Positions 7,018 to 14,584 of a stretch of 27,941 nt of DNA are shown here, in pieces (the first letter of the stretch is position 1; each line of letters begins with the position of its first letter). Origin of the DNA: Bacteroidales bacterium (GTDB lineage Bacteria > Bacteroidota > Bacteroidia > Bacteroidales > B39-G9); NCBI GenBank assembly GCA_023145555.1, contig JAGLDO010000008.1:1-27941 (forward strand), written 5' to 3'. The notes below the pieces were generated by a model that worked only from the letters and a program-made list of their open reading frames with translations, did no database searches and was not told where the DNA came from. A program made the position numbers and the translations under genes.

Positions 7018-8358
7018 TTACATTCCAGAAACTGATTTACTTTTTCCTGAAATTCTTCCTGATTTCATTAATCCATCATAATGACGCATTAATAAATGGC
7101 TTTCAATTTGCTGCAATGTATCAAGAACTACTCCAACTAAAATAAGTAAAGAGGTTCCCCCATAAAAATGTGCAAATTGATTATTAATTCCGAAAATCAT
7201 TGCAAATGCAGGAAGTATTGCAATTAATGCTAAAAAGAAAGATCCCGGTAAGGTAATTTTAGACATAATATCGTCTAAAAATTCTATAGTTTTTCTTCCC
7301 GGTTTAACACCCGGAATAAAACCACCGTTCTTTTTCATATCTTCTGCCATTTGTGTGGGATTAATTGTAATTGCTGTATAGAAATATGTAAATAATATTA
7401 CTAAAACAGCAAATGTAAAGTTATACCAAAATCCTGTATAATTTGAAAACGCAGCAGCGAAACCACTTAATGATTCTGAATTTGCAAATCCAACAGCTAC
7501 AACAGGTACAAACATAATTGCTTGAGCAAAAATAATTGGCATAACACCGGCAGCATTTACTTTTAATGGTATATACTGACGCACACCTCCATATTGTTTA
7601 TTTCCAACAATACGTTTTGCATATTGTACAGGAATTTTTCTTGTTCCTTGAACTAACAGTATTGTTATTAGAACAACAAAAGCAAGGAATATTATTTCTA
7701 CAAGAAACATAACTAATCCACCACCTGCTTCTTCAACTCTTGAGAAGAATTCTGCAACAAAAGCAAACGGTAATCTGGCTATAATACCAATCATAATAAT
7801 TATTGATATACCATTCCCGACACCTTTATCAGTAATTTTTTCGCCTAACCACATAACAAACATTGTTCCTGTTGCAAGTATGATTATTGACGATATTGTG
7901 AAAAAAGTTCCGTGTGTAATAAAGGCAGATGCCGGTAATTGATTATGTAAATTTGCCAAATAACTTGGAGCTTGAAAGATTAATATAACAAGAGTTAAAT
8001 AACGAGTAATTTGATTTATTTTTCTTCTACCGCTTTCGCCTTCACGTTGAAGTCTTTGAAAATATGGTATTGCCATACCAAGCAATTGAATAACAATAGA
8101 TGCAGATATATAAGGCATAATACCTAATGCAAATATTGAAGCATTTGAAAAAGCTCCTCCAGAAAACATATCTAACAATCCCATTACTCCACTGGAAGTT
8201 TGTTGACGTAAAGCATCAAGCTGTGATGGGTCAATACCAGGTAAAACAACTCGTGTTCCTAGTCTGTAAACTAATAGCAAACCAAGTGTTGTTAAGATTC
8301 TTTTTCTTAAATCTTCAATCTTCCATATATTTTGGATTGTTTCAATAAATTTTTTCAC
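7018..8358 (-). CDS. secY: Preprotein translocase subunit SecY
   Basis: Core of the SecYEG channel in the inner membrane, which passes unfolded proteins outward and inserts membrane proteins. 446 residues with about ten hydrophobic helices. It begins MKKFIETIQNIWKIEDLRKR. The plug and lateral-gate region holds LPGIDPSQL, LLDMFSGGAF and ASIFALGIMPYISASIVIQL, and the cytoplasmic loops carry QREGESGRRK and IPVQYAKRIVG. The start codon is GTG (8358-8356): an in-frame stop lies four codons upstream and no ATG fits, whereas every other start I read in this operon is ATG. The 85-bp gap before it is the longest in the operon and contains an 11-bp perfect hairpin and a possible -7 box. Confidence 0.98.
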   Translation of the reverse strand: MKKFIETIQNIWKIEDLRKRILTTLGLLLVYRLGTRVVLPGIDPSQLDALRQQTSSGVMGLLDMFSGGAFSNASIFALGIMPYISASIVIQLLGMAIPYFQRLQREGESGRRKINQITRYLTLVILIFQAPSYLANLHNQLPASAFITHGTFFTISSIIILATGTMFVMWLGEKITDKGVGNGISIIIMIGIIARLPFAFVAEFFSRVEEAGGGLVMFLVEIIFLAFVVLITILLVQGTRKIPVQYAKRIVGNKQYGGVRQYIPLKVNAAGVMPIIFAQAIMFVPVVAVGFANSESLSGFAAAFSNYTGFWYNFTFAVLVILFTYFYTAITINPTQMAEDMKKNGGFIPGVKPGRKTIEFLDDIMSKITLPGSFFLALIAILPAFAMIFGINNQFAHFYGGTSLLILVGVVLDTLQQIESHLLMRHYDGLMKSGRISGKSKSVSGM

Positions 8359-8381
8359 GGGTATAATATTTTATCTATTTT

Positions 8382-8410
8382 ATATTTCTAAACAATCAAT
8401 TTAGAAATAT
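8382..8410 (-). promoter_or_regulatory. Perfect 11-bp hairpin in the secY leader
   Basis: ATATTTCTAAA (8382-8392) pairs exactly with TTTAGAAATAT (8400-8410) around a 7-nt loop. It lies 24 bp before the secY GTG. No T tract follows on the minus strand, so it does not look like a terminator. An mRNA-processing or translational control role is possible; the stem is A/U-rich and could be chance. Confidence 0.45.
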
Positions 8411-8435
8411 TTTATTGTTATTGTAAAAAAATAAA

Positions 8436-8443
8436 CAAAGTTA
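8436..8443 (-). promoter_or_regulatory. Candidate internal -7 box before secY
   Basis: On the minus strand it reads TAACTTTG, identical to the box before rpsM and fitting TAnnTTTG. It lies immediately after the rplO stop. A start about 7 nt further would give a leader of roughly 70 nt containing the hairpin at 8382-8410. No -33 TTTG is visible. Confidence 0.3.
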
Positions 8444-8890
8444 TTAAATAACTTCAGCTTTTCCTCCGGCTGTTTCAATAGCTTCTTTAGCTGTTTTTGA
8501 AAAAGCATGGGCTTTTACTTCTAATTTTGCAGTTAATTTACCATTACCTAATATCTTAACTAAATCATTTTTAGAAACTAAACCGTGTTTGTTTAATACT
8601 TCAATATCAATATTTGTTAACTTATGTTTGTCAGCTAATACTTGTAATTTATCAATATTAACACCTTTATATTCTTTTCTGTTAATATTTTTAAAACCAA
8701 ATTTAGGCACTACTCTTTGTAAAGGCATTTGACCACCTTCGAAACCAATTTTCTTAGAGTAGCCAGATCTTGATTTTGCACCATTCATACCTCTTGCAGC
8801 AGTACCTCCATTAGTTGAACCTTGACCGCGACCTAAACGTTTTCCTTTTTTTACTGAACCTTTTGCCGGTTTTAAATTACTTAAATCCAT
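8444..8890 (-). CDS. rplO: 50S ribosomal protein L15
   Basis: Late-assembling large-subunit protein that wraps through several 23S rRNA domains. 148 residues, normal. The Gly/Arg-rich N-terminal extension is clear: SNLKPAKGSVKKGKRLGRGQ, followed by GGTAARGMNGAKSRSGYSKK and FEGGQMPLQRVVPKFGF. The C-terminal globular part holds VLNKHGLVSKNDLVKILGNG and HAFSKTAKEAIETAGGKAEVI. It lies 21 bp after rpmD and 85 bp before secY. Confidence 0.99.
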   Translation of the reverse strand: MDLSNLKPAKGSVKKGKRLGRGQGSTNGGTAARGMNGAKSRSGYSKKIGFEGGQMPLQRVVPKFGFKNINRKEYKGVNIDKLQVLADKHKLTNIDIEVLNKHGLVSKNDLVKILGNGKLTAKLEVKAHAFSKTAKEAIETAGGKAEVI

Positions 8891-8911
8891 AATTAAAAAA
8901 TAATTTTATAT

Positions 8912-9091
8912 TTAAATCTCTTCAATAGAAATTAAATGTTTAACTTTATTAATCATTCCTAAAACTTGTGATGTAGCTTCAACTTCAACTGATGAATTTA
9001 GTTTTTTAAATCCTAAAGCTTTTAAAGTTCTTTTTTGTCTTTCTGTACTACCTATTTTGCTTTTAATATGAGTAATTTTCAATTTAGTCAT
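8912..9091 (-). CDS. rpmD: 50S ribosomal protein L30
   Basis: Small large-subunit protein of 59 residues. The ATG is at 9091-9089 and the TAA at 8914-8912. The translation begins MTKLKITHIKSKIGSTERQK and continues RTLKALGFKKLNSSVEVEAT, the short prokaryotic L30 form with the conserved IGSTERQKRTLKALG block. It ends in ISIEEI. It sits between rpsE (12 bp) and rplO (21 bp), exactly where rpmD is expected in the spc group. Confidence 0.97.
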   Translation of the reverse strand: MTKLKITHIKSKIGSTERQKRTLKALGFKKLNSSVEVEATSQVLGMINKVKHLISIEEI

Positions 9092-9103
9092 TTTATAAAT
9101 TTT

Positions 9104-9616
9104 TTAACCATTAAAAACTTTATTGAGATCAACGCCTCTTTCGTAAGCAATAGCATTAGCATCTCTTAATTGTAATAAAGCTGCAATAGTAGCTTTAACT
9201 ACATTATGATTATTAGAAGATCCTTTTGATTTAGCAAGAACATCTTTTACACCAACGCTTTCTAGTACTGCTCTCATGGCACCACCTGCTTTAACACCAG
9301 TACCTTGAGAAGCTGGTTTTAAAAGAACGTGAGCTCCACCAAATCTAGCAGTTTGTTCATGAGGAATTGTTCCTTTATGAATAGGTATTTTAACTAAATT
9401 TTTCTTTGCGTCTTCAACACCTTTTGAAATTGCAGTTGTTACCTCACCAGCTTTACCTAAGCCATAACCAACAACTCCATTTTCATTACCTACTACTACA
9501 ATAGCTGAGAAACTAAAAGTTCGACCACCTTTTGTAACTTTTGTTACACGGTTTATTCCAACTAATCTATCTTTTAAATCTAAATCTGTAGTTTTTATAT
9601 TTCTAATACTTGACAT
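9104..9616 (-). CDS. rpsE: 30S ribosomal protein S5
   Basis: Small-subunit protein at the mRNA entry region; with S4 it controls decoding accuracy. 170 residues. The double-stranded RNA-binding-like N-terminal domain shows LVGINRVTKVTKGGRTFSFS and VGYGLGKAGEV. The C-terminal domain shows HVLLKPASQGTGVKAGGAMR and ESVGVKDVLAKSKGSSN. The gene follows rplR by 6 bp and precedes rpmD by 12 bp. All hallmark segments are intact and the length is normal. Confidence 0.99.
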   Translation of the reverse strand: MSSIRNIKTTDLDLKDRLVGINRVTKVTKGGRTFSFSAIVVVGNENGVVGYGLGKAGEVTTAISKGVEDAKKNLVKIPIHKGTIPHEQTARFGGAHVLLKPASQGTGVKAGGAMRAVLESVGVKDVLAKSKGSSNNHNVVKATIAALLQLRDANAIAYERGVDLNKVFNG

Positions 9617-9622
9617 AATAAT

Positions 9623-9982
9623 TTAAAATTTAAGTCCTGCTTTTCTTGCTTCTTCAGCTAAAGCTTTTACTCTACCATGATACAAATAACCATTTCTATC
9701 GAATACGACTTTCGTAATTCCTTTTTCAATAGCTTTTTCAGCAATTAATTTTCCAACTAAACCCGCTTGTTCAATTTTAGTAATGCTTTTCTTTTCAGCA
9801 ATATCTTTATTAAGAGATGAAGCAGAAACTAATGTAGCTTCAGAAATATCATCAATTAATTGAACATAAATACCTTTATTGCTTCTAAAAACATTCATAC
9901 GAGGTTCTTCTGGAGAGCCGGAAACATGTTTACGAACTCGATATTTAATTCTTATTCTTCTCTGTTGTTTAGATAAAGACAT
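9623..9982 (-). CDS. rplR: 50S ribosomal protein L18
   Basis: Binds 5S rRNA in the central protuberance together with L5. 119 residues, the standard bacterial size. Recognisable segments are the basic N-terminus SLSKQQRRIRIKYRVRKHVS, RMNVFRSNKGIYVQLIDD, and the C-terminal VVFDRNGYLYHGRVKALAEE ending AGLKF. It lies 16 bp after rplF and 6 bp before rpsE in the spc group. Confidence 0.99.
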   Translation of the reverse strand: MSLSKQQRRIRIKYRVRKHVSGSPEEPRMNVFRSNKGIYVQLIDDISEATLVSASSLNKDIAEKKSITKIEQAGLVGKLIAEKAIEKGITKVVFDRNGYLYHGRVKALAEEARKAGLKF

Positions 9983-9998
9983 AATAATATAATTTTAA

Positions 9999-10553
9999 TT
10001 ATACACTAGCTGCAGCTTTACCTGCTTTTCTGCGTAATTGTTCACCCACAAATTTAATACCTTTCCCTTTGTAAGGTTCTGGTTTTCTAAACGATCTTAT
10101 TTTAGCTGCAACATGACCAATCAATTGTTTATCAACACTTTTTAATTGAATAATTGGATTGCTTCGACGCTCAACTTTAACAGTGCATGTAACTTCAACT
10201 GGTAACTCAAAATAAATATTGTGAGAATACCCTAAGCTTAATTCTAAAATTTGTCCTTTACACTCAGCTTTATAGCCAACACCTACAAGTTCTTGTTCAA
10301 TTGTATATCCTTTTGACACACCATAAACCATATTATTAATTAAAGATCTATATAAACCATGTAATGATCTATGTCTTTTTTGGTCTGATGGTCTAGTAAC
10401 TATGACATTATTATCTTCAATACTGACTTTAATATCTTTATCTACCTTTTGTTCTAATTCTCCTAAAGGACCTTTTACAACAACTAAATTATCTTTAATT
10501 GTTACAGTAACTCCTTCGGGAATGACTATGGGTAACTTTCCAATTCGTGACAT
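9999..10553 (-). CDS. rplF: 50S ribosomal protein L6
   Basis: Large-subunit protein near the GTPase-associated centre and sarcin-ricin loop, where elongation factors bind. 184 residues with two homologous domains. It begins MSRIGKLPIVIPEGVTVTIK and includes RSLHGLYRSLINNMVYGVSK. The C-terminal signature is RSFRKPEPYKGKGIKFVGEQ followed by LRRKAGKAA. It follows rpsH by 15 bp and precedes rplR by 16 bp. Confidence 0.99.
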   Translation of the reverse strand: MSRIGKLPIVIPEGVTVTIKDNLVVVKGPLGELEQKVDKDIKVSIEDNNVIVTRPSDQKRHRSLHGLYRSLINNMVYGVSKGYTIEQELVGVGYKAECKGQILELSLGYSHNIYFELPVEVTCTVKVERRSNPIIQLKSVDKQLIGHVAAKIRSFRKPEPYKGKGIKFVGEQLRRKAGKAAASV

Positions 10554-10568
10554 TCTATAAACTTTTAT

Positions 10569-10964
10569 TTAGTATACGTAACATAAAACTTCGCCGCCAA
10601 TATGTTGAACTCTAGCTTCTTTATCAGTAACAACACCTTTTGATGTAGATATTATTGCTATACCTAAGCCGTTAATAACTCTAGGTAATTCGTTGGAGCC
10701 AACATATTTTCTTAAACCTGGTCGACTAATTCTTTGTAATTTTTTTATCACCGGTTGTTTAGTGTCCGGATTATATTTCAGAGCAATCTTAATTGTTCCT
10801 TGGACATCATTTTCTTCAAATTTATAATTTAGTATATAACCTTTATCGAAAAGAATTTTAGTTATACCTTTTTTAATATTTGAAGCAGGTATTTCTACCA
10901 CTTTATGTCTTGCAAGTTGTGCATTTCTAACTCTTGTTAGTAAATCTGCTATTGGATCCGTCAT
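10569..10964 (-). CDS. rpsH: 30S ribosomal protein S8
   Basis: Central-domain 16S rRNA binder. In E. coli it also represses translation of the spc operon at rplE; no such site is evident to me here. 131 residues. It begins MTDPIADLLTRVRNAQLARH and carries RPGLRKYVGSNELPRVINGL and GIAIISTSKGVVTDKEARVQ. It ends GGEVLCYVY, the typical C-terminal strand. It lies 19 bp after rpsN and 15 bp before rplF. Confidence 0.99.
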   Translation of the reverse strand: MTDPIADLLTRVRNAQLARHKVVEIPASNIKKGITKILFDKGYILNYKFEENDVQGTIKIALKYNPDTKQPVIKKLQRISRPGLRKYVGSNELPRVINGLGIAIISTSKGVVTDKEARVQHIGGEVLCYVY

Positions 10965-10983
10965 TTTTTTTTATTTATTTAAA

Positions 10984-11253
10984 TTACCAACTAGCTTTTT
11001 TAACCCCGGGGATTAGTCCTTTAAGAGCCATTTCTCTAAAAGTAATTCTACTAATTCCAAATTGTCTTAAATAACCTTTTGGTCTACCTGTTAATTTACA
11101 TCTATTATGAAGGCGGACAGGAGATGCATTTTTGGGTAATTTGCTCAGCCCAACATAATCACCTTCTGCTTTTAATTTAGCTCTTTTTTCAGCATATTTA
11201 TTTACTAATTTCTGACGCTTTACTTCGCGAGCTTTCATTGATTCTTTAGCCAT
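10984..11253 (-). CDS. rpsN: 30S ribosomal protein S14, long zinc-free form
   Basis: Late-assembling head protein of the small subunit. 89 residues, which is the long form; the zinc-binding form has about 61 residues with a CxxC...CxxC site. Here only one Cys is present, in HNRCKLTGRPKGYLRQFGIS, so no zinc site can form. The N-terminus is MAKESMKAREVKRQKLVNKY and the C-terminus is LIPGVKKASW. It lies 3 bp after rplE and 19 bp before rpsH. Confidence 0.98.
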   Translation of the reverse strand: MAKESMKAREVKRQKLVNKYAEKRAKLKAEGDYVGLSKLPKNASPVRLHNRCKLTGRPKGYLRQFGISRITFREMALKGLIPGVKKASW

Positions 11254-11256
11254 ATC

Positions 11257-11805
11257 TTAATTCTTTTTAAAAGGTATTCCAAATTCTCTTAATAACGCAT
11301 AACCTTCTTCATCTGTTTTTGCAGAAGTAACAAAAGTTATATTCATACCTAAAATTGAATTAATTTTATCTACTTCAATTTCAGGAAAAATAATTTGTTC
11401 GGTTATACCAAAAGTATAATTTCCTCGTCCATCTAATTTAGGATTAATACCATGAAAATCTCTAATTCTTGGTAAAGCAACCCTAATTAATTTTTCTAAA
11501 AATTCATACATTCTTTCACGACGAAGAGTAACCATTACTCCAATGGGCATTTTCTTTCTAACTTTAAAGTTAGATATATCTTTTCGCGACAAAGTTTGAA
11601 TAGCCTTTTGACCTGTAATTGCTGACATTTCTGTACTTGCAATGTCAATTAGTTTTTTATCTGCAATAGCTTTTCCTACACCTTGATTAATTACTATTTT
11701 TTCTAATCTTGGAGCTTGCATTACATTTTTATAAGCAAATTCCTTCATTAATGCAGGTACTATTTCAGCTAAATATTTTGTATGTAGTTCTGGAGTATAT
11801 TCCAT
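11257..11805 (-). CDS. rplE: 50S ribosomal protein L5
   Basis: 5S rRNA-binding protein of the central protuberance that touches P-site tRNA and S13. 182 residues. Visible segments are NVMQAPRLEKIVINQGVGKA, ALPRIRDFHGINPKLDGRGN and YTFGITEQIIFPEIEVDKI. Its ATG shares one base with the stop of rplX (TAATG, at 11805), so translation is probably coupled. Unusually for this operon, a strong GGAGG lies in the end of rplX (11816-11820), about 10 nt before the ATG. Confidence 0.99.
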   Translation of the reverse strand: MEYTPELHTKYLAEIVPALMKEFAYKNVMQAPRLEKIVINQGVGKAIADKKLIDIASTEMSAITGQKAIQTLSRKDISNFKVRKKMPIGVMVTLRRERMYEFLEKLIRVALPRIRDFHGINPKLDGRGNYTFGITEQIIFPEIEVDKINSILGMNITFVTSAKTDEEGYALLREFGIPFKKN

Positions 11806-12128
11806 TATTTAATCTCCTCCCCTGATTTTTTTGAGTAACGAACTAATTTATTTTTACTATTTAATTTTCTTCCAATACGTGTTGGTTTTCCTGATGCAGA
11901 GTCGATATTCAATAAATTAGAAGCATGTATTGCAGCTTCTTTTTTAATAATACCTCCCTCAGGACTTGTAGCATTTGGTTTAGTATGTTTTGATACCATA
12001 TTAACACCTTCTACAATAGCACGTTGTTTTTCAATAAAAACTTGAAGAACTTTACCTTTTTGTCCTTTATACTCACCAGCTATAACAATAACGGTATCTC
12101 CTTTTTTTATGTGTAATTTCTTTTGCAT
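11805..12128 (-). CDS. rplX: 50S ribosomal protein L24
   Basis: One of the first proteins to bind 23S rRNA during large-subunit assembly, near the exit tunnel. The KOW motif is plain at KGDTVIVIAGEYKGQKGKVL, followed by RAIVEGVNMVSKHTKP and the C-terminal GRKLNSKNKLVRYSKKSG. I start it at the ATG at 12128-12126 (MQKKLHIKKGD, 107 residues). The frame could extend to a TTG three codons earlier (12137), but the ATG form fits the family better. It follows rplN by 18 bp and overlaps rplE by one base. Confidence 0.97.
   Translation of the reverse strand: MQKKLHIKKGDTVIVIAGEYKGQKGKVLQVFIEKQRAIVEGVNMVSKHTKPNATSPEGGIIKKEAAIHASNLLNIDSASGKPTRIGRKLNSKNKLVRYSKKSGEEIK
11811..11822 (-). promoter_or_regulatory. 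Shine-Dalgarno-like sequence for rplE
   Basis: Minus strand GGGGAGGAGATT just before the TAATG stop/start overlap of rplX and rplE. It matches the anti-SD well, which is unusual in Bacteroidota, where most genes lack SD motifs. It also encodes the Gly-Glu-Glu-Ile end of L24, so the match may simply be a coding accident. Confidence 0.45.
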
Positions 12129-12146
12129 AATTAACAATTTACAAAT

Positions 12147-12512
12147 TTATAACACTTCTGGTGCTAATGATATAATTTTCATGTAGTTTTCGCGCAATTC
12201 TCTTCCAACAGGGCCAAAAATACGTGTACCTCTTAATTCTCCTGCTGTATTAAGTAAAACAACAGCATTATCATCAAACCTAATGTATGAACCATCTGCT
12301 CTTCTATACTCTTTTCTTGTGCGAACTACAACTGCTCTCGATACTGTACCTTTTTTGACTTCACTTGAGGGTACTGCACTTTTAATAGTTACAACTATAT
12401 TATCGCCTACACTAGCATAACTTCTACCACTGCCACCAAGAACATTAATACAAAGTACTTCTTTTGCTCCGCTGTTATCAGCAACTAATAACCTGCTTTC
12501 TTGTTGTATCAT
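12147..12512 (-). CDS. rplN: 50S ribosomal protein L14
   Basis: Large-subunit interface protein that forms intersubunit bridges with 16S rRNA; silencing factor RsfS acts on it in other bacteria. 121 residues. It begins MIQQESRLLVADNSGAKEVL and contains the L14 signature GDNIVVTIKSAVPSSEVKKG, with VVVRTRKEYRRADGSYIRFD and the C-terminal FGPVGRELRENYMKIISLAP. Only 2 bp separate it from rpsQ upstream, and 18 bp from rplX downstream. Confidence 0.99.
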   Translation of the reverse strand: MIQQESRLLVADNSGAKEVLCINVLGGSGRSYASVGDNIVVTIKSAVPSSEVKKGTVSRAVVVRTRKEYRRADGSYIRFDDNAVVLLNTAGELRGTRIFGPVGRELRENYMKIISLAPEVL

Positions 12513-12514
12513 GA

Positions 12515-12772
12515 TTATTTAACTCTTTCAATAATTTCTACTAATCTCCAATTCTTAGATTTACTTAATGGACGTGTTTCCATTATTTTAACAGTATCTC
12601 CAATATTACATGTATCTTTTTCATCATGTGCTACTAACTTTGTAGTTTTATTAATGAATTTACCATATATTGGGTGTCTTTCTCTTCTTCTTACAGCAAC
12701 TATAATGGATTTTTCCATTTTATTACTGACAACAACTCCTGTTCTTTCTTTTCTCAGATTACGTTTTTCCAT
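12515..12772 (-). CDS. rpsQ: 30S ribosomal protein S17
   Basis: Early-binding 16S rRNA protein with an OB fold. From the ATG at 12772-12770 it has 85 residues and begins MEKRNLRKERTGVVVSNKME. The frame extends two codons further to a TTG at 12778, which I do not use because the ATG form matches the family. The hallmark HPIYGKFINKTTKLVAHDEK is followed by GDTVKIMETRPLSKSKNWRL. It lies 8 bp after rpmC and 2 bp before rplN. Confidence 0.97.
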   Translation of the reverse strand: MEKRNLRKERTGVVVSNKMEKSIIVAVRRRERHPIYGKFINKTTKLVAHDEKDTCNIGDTVKIMETRPLSKSKNWRLVEIIERVK

Positions 12773-12780
12773 TACCAAAA

Positions 12781-12987
12781 TTATTTGTCTTTATTGTTAT
12801 TTATCTTTCTAAATCTCAACTCAGTTTTTAATCTAGCAATATCTTTACGAGATTGTACAATCTGATGTGGATTGTCTAATGGCGAAATCGCATGATTTAA
12901 TCTTTGACGAACTAACATTAATTGTCCATCATCAATTCTCTCAAGAATTTCCGAAGTTGTAAATTGTTTAATTTCTGAAGTTTTCAT
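12781..12987 (-). CDS. rpmC: 50S ribosomal protein L29
   Basis: Small helical protein at the exit tunnel next to L23, part of the docking area for trigger factor and SRP. 68 residues. It begins MKTSEIKQFTTSEILERI and has the typical second helix NPHQIVQSRKDIARLKTELR, a good match to L29 proteins. It lies 5 bp after rplP and 8 bp before rpsQ, its standard position in the S10 group. Confidence 0.98.
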   Translation of the reverse strand: MKTSEIKQFTTSEILERIDDGQLMLVRQRLNHAISPLDNPHQIVQSRKDIARLKTELRFRKINNNKDK

Positions 12988-12992
12988 TATAA

Positions 12993-13421
12993 TTAAATTG
13001 ATGATTCAACAAAATCTCTTCTAACAACAAATTTCGTTTTTACCGGTAACTTTTGAGCAGCTAATCTTAAAGCTTCTTTAGCAATTTCGTAAGAAACTCC
13101 TTCTGCTTCAAGAATCATTCTGCCTGGTGTAATTGGTGCAACGAATGCTTCTGGAGCACCTTTACCTTTACCCATTCTAACCTCAGCAGGCTTTTTTGTT
13201 ATTGGCTTATCAGGAAAAACTCTAATCCAAATTTGACCACGTCTTTCCATACGTCTAGTAACTGCAACCCTGGCAGCTTCAATTTGGCGACCAGTTAACC
13301 AACATTCTTCTAAAGTTTTAATTCCAAAAGAGCCGAAAGCTAATTGATTTCCTCTTTGAGCATTGCCTTTCATTCTGCCTTTTTGCTGCTTTCTGAATTT
13401 TGTTTTCTTTGGTTGTAACAT
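12993..13421 (-). CDS. rplP: 50S ribosomal protein L16
   Basis: Late-assembling protein close to the peptidyl transferase centre and A-site tRNA. 142 residues. It begins MLQPKKTKFRKQQKGRMKGN, continues FGSFGIKTLEECWLTGRQIE with AARVAVTRRMERRGQIWIRV, and carries KPAEVRMGKGKGAPEAFVAP. All these are signature L16 blocks. It follows rpsC by 19 bp and precedes rpmC by 5 bp. Confidence 0.99.
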   Translation of the reverse strand: MLQPKKTKFRKQQKGRMKGNAQRGNQLAFGSFGIKTLEECWLTGRQIEAARVAVTRRMERRGQIWIRVFPDKPITKKPAEVRMGKGKGAPEAFVAPITPGRMILEAEGVSYEIAKEALRLAAQKLPVKTKFVVRRDFVESSI

Positions 13422-13440
13422 ATTTGCTAAATATTAAAAG

Positions 13441-14136
13441 CTATTTTCTTCTTTTCTTTTTAAAATCTGGTCTAGAACTTTTTTGACCAATATTTGGAGA
13501 CAAATCTCTTTTACCATAAACTTCTCCACGGCAAATCCATACTTTAACTCCAACTTTACCTACTTTTGTACTTGCTTCAACAAGTGCATAATCAATATCT
13601 GCCCTTAAGGTATGTAAGGGAGTACGTCCTTCTTTATACATTTCAGATCTTGCCATTTCAGCACCACCTAATCTGCCGGAAATTTGTACTTTGATACCTT
13701 CTGCACCCATTCTCATAGTAGAAGCTATTGCCATTTTGGTAGCTCGTCGGTATGATATTTTCCCTTCGATTTGTCTGGCAATATTTTTCCCAACTAGAGA
13801 TGCATCTAACTCTGGTCGTTTAACTTCAAAAATATTTATTTGAACTTCTTTCTTTGTTAACTTTTTAAGTTCTTCCTTTAATTTATCAACTTCTTGTCCG
13901 CCTTTACCAATAATGATACCAGGTCGTGAAGTATTGACAGTAATAGTAACTAATTTCAAAGTTCTTTCAATGATAATCTTTGAAACACTAGCTTTTGCAA
14001 GTCTTACATTAAGATAAGTTCTAATCTTATTGTCTTCGACAATTTTCTCAGCATAGTTATTACCTCCATACCAGTTAGAATCCCATCCTTTAATGATTCC
14101 TAATCTATTACCTATTGGATTACATTTCTGTCCCAT
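13441..14136 (-). CDS. rpsC: 30S ribosomal protein S3
   Basis: Head protein at the mRNA entry tunnel with helicase-related function. 231 residues. The N-terminus MGQKCNPIGNRLGIIKGWDS leads into the KH domain with RPGIIIGKGGQEVDKLKEEL. The C-terminal domain has RMGAEGIKVQISGRLGGAEM and REGRTPLHTLRADIDYALVE. It ends in a basic stretch (RPDFKKKRRK). Only 4 bp separate it from rplV. Confidence 0.99.
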   Translation of the reverse strand: MGQKCNPIGNRLGIIKGWDSNWYGGNNYAEKIVEDNKIRTYLNVRLAKASVSKIIIERTLKLVTITVNTSRPGIIIGKGGQEVDKLKEELKKLTKKEVQINIFEVKRPELDASLVGKNIARQIEGKISYRRATKMAIASTMRMGAEGIKVQISGRLGGAEMARSEMYKEGRTPLHTLRADIDYALVEASTKVGKVGVKVWICRGEVYGKRDLSPNIGQKSSRPDFKKKRRK

Positions 14137-14140
14137 CTAA

Positions 14141-14560
14141 TTATTCTTTTTTTGTTTCGTTAACAGCACTGCGACTATCTAAAAATAATGTTACATGATT
14201 TGAACGTTTTCTAATTCTATGAGCTCTGCCTTGAGGTGCTGGTCTTAATCTTTTTAAAATACGAGCACTATCAACATAAACTTCTTTAACATATAAATTA
14301 GCATCTTCAATTCGAGTTTCTTCATTTTTTTGTTGCCAGTTAGCAATTGCAGACAGAAGTAGTTTTTCAACTTTACGTGAAGCTTCTTTAGGACTAAATT
14401 TTAAATAATCTAAAGCATTGTTAACTTCTACGCCTCTTATCATATCAACAACTAATCTCATTTTTCGAGGTGAAGTAGGGCAATTTTTTAATACTGCAAA
14501 ATATTGATTCTTTCTTTCCTCTTTTTTTTGTTGGGCTGTTATTCCTTTTCTTTTACTCAT
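14141..14560 (-). CDS. rplV: 50S ribosomal protein L22
   Basis: Its beta-hairpin lines the exit tunnel at the macrolide-binding constriction. 139 residues, slightly long because of a Lys-rich N-terminus (SKRKGITAQQKKEERKNQ). The core shows CPTSPRKMRLVVDMIRGVEV and ALDYLKFSPKEASRKVEKLL. The tunnel hairpin region is KRLRPAPQGRAHRIRKRSNH; I see no deletion there. It follows rpsS by 24 bp and precedes rpsC by 4 bp. Confidence 0.99.
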   Translation of the reverse strand: MSKRKGITAQQKKEERKNQYFAVLKNCPTSPRKMRLVVDMIRGVEVNNALDYLKFSPKEASRKVEKLLLSAIANWQQKNEETRIEDANLYVKEVYVDSARILKRLRPAPQGRAHRIRKRSNHVTLFLDSRSAVNETKKE

Positions 14561-14584
14561 TTGTTTAAACTCTAAAAGTAAATA

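Noticed and set aside
12129..12137. TTG start for rplX three codons upstream
   Set aside because: The ATG at 12128 gives the family-typical N-terminus; the TTG would add Met-Leu-Ile only.
12142..12149. Minus-strand TAAATTTG, a further TAnnTTTG match between rplN and rplX
   Set aside because: Overlaps the rplN stop in a very A/T-rich gap, lacks the following C and any -33 element; such matches are expected by chance.
12773..12778. TTG start for rpsQ two codons upstream
   Set aside because: The ATG at 12772 matches the usual S17 N-terminus.
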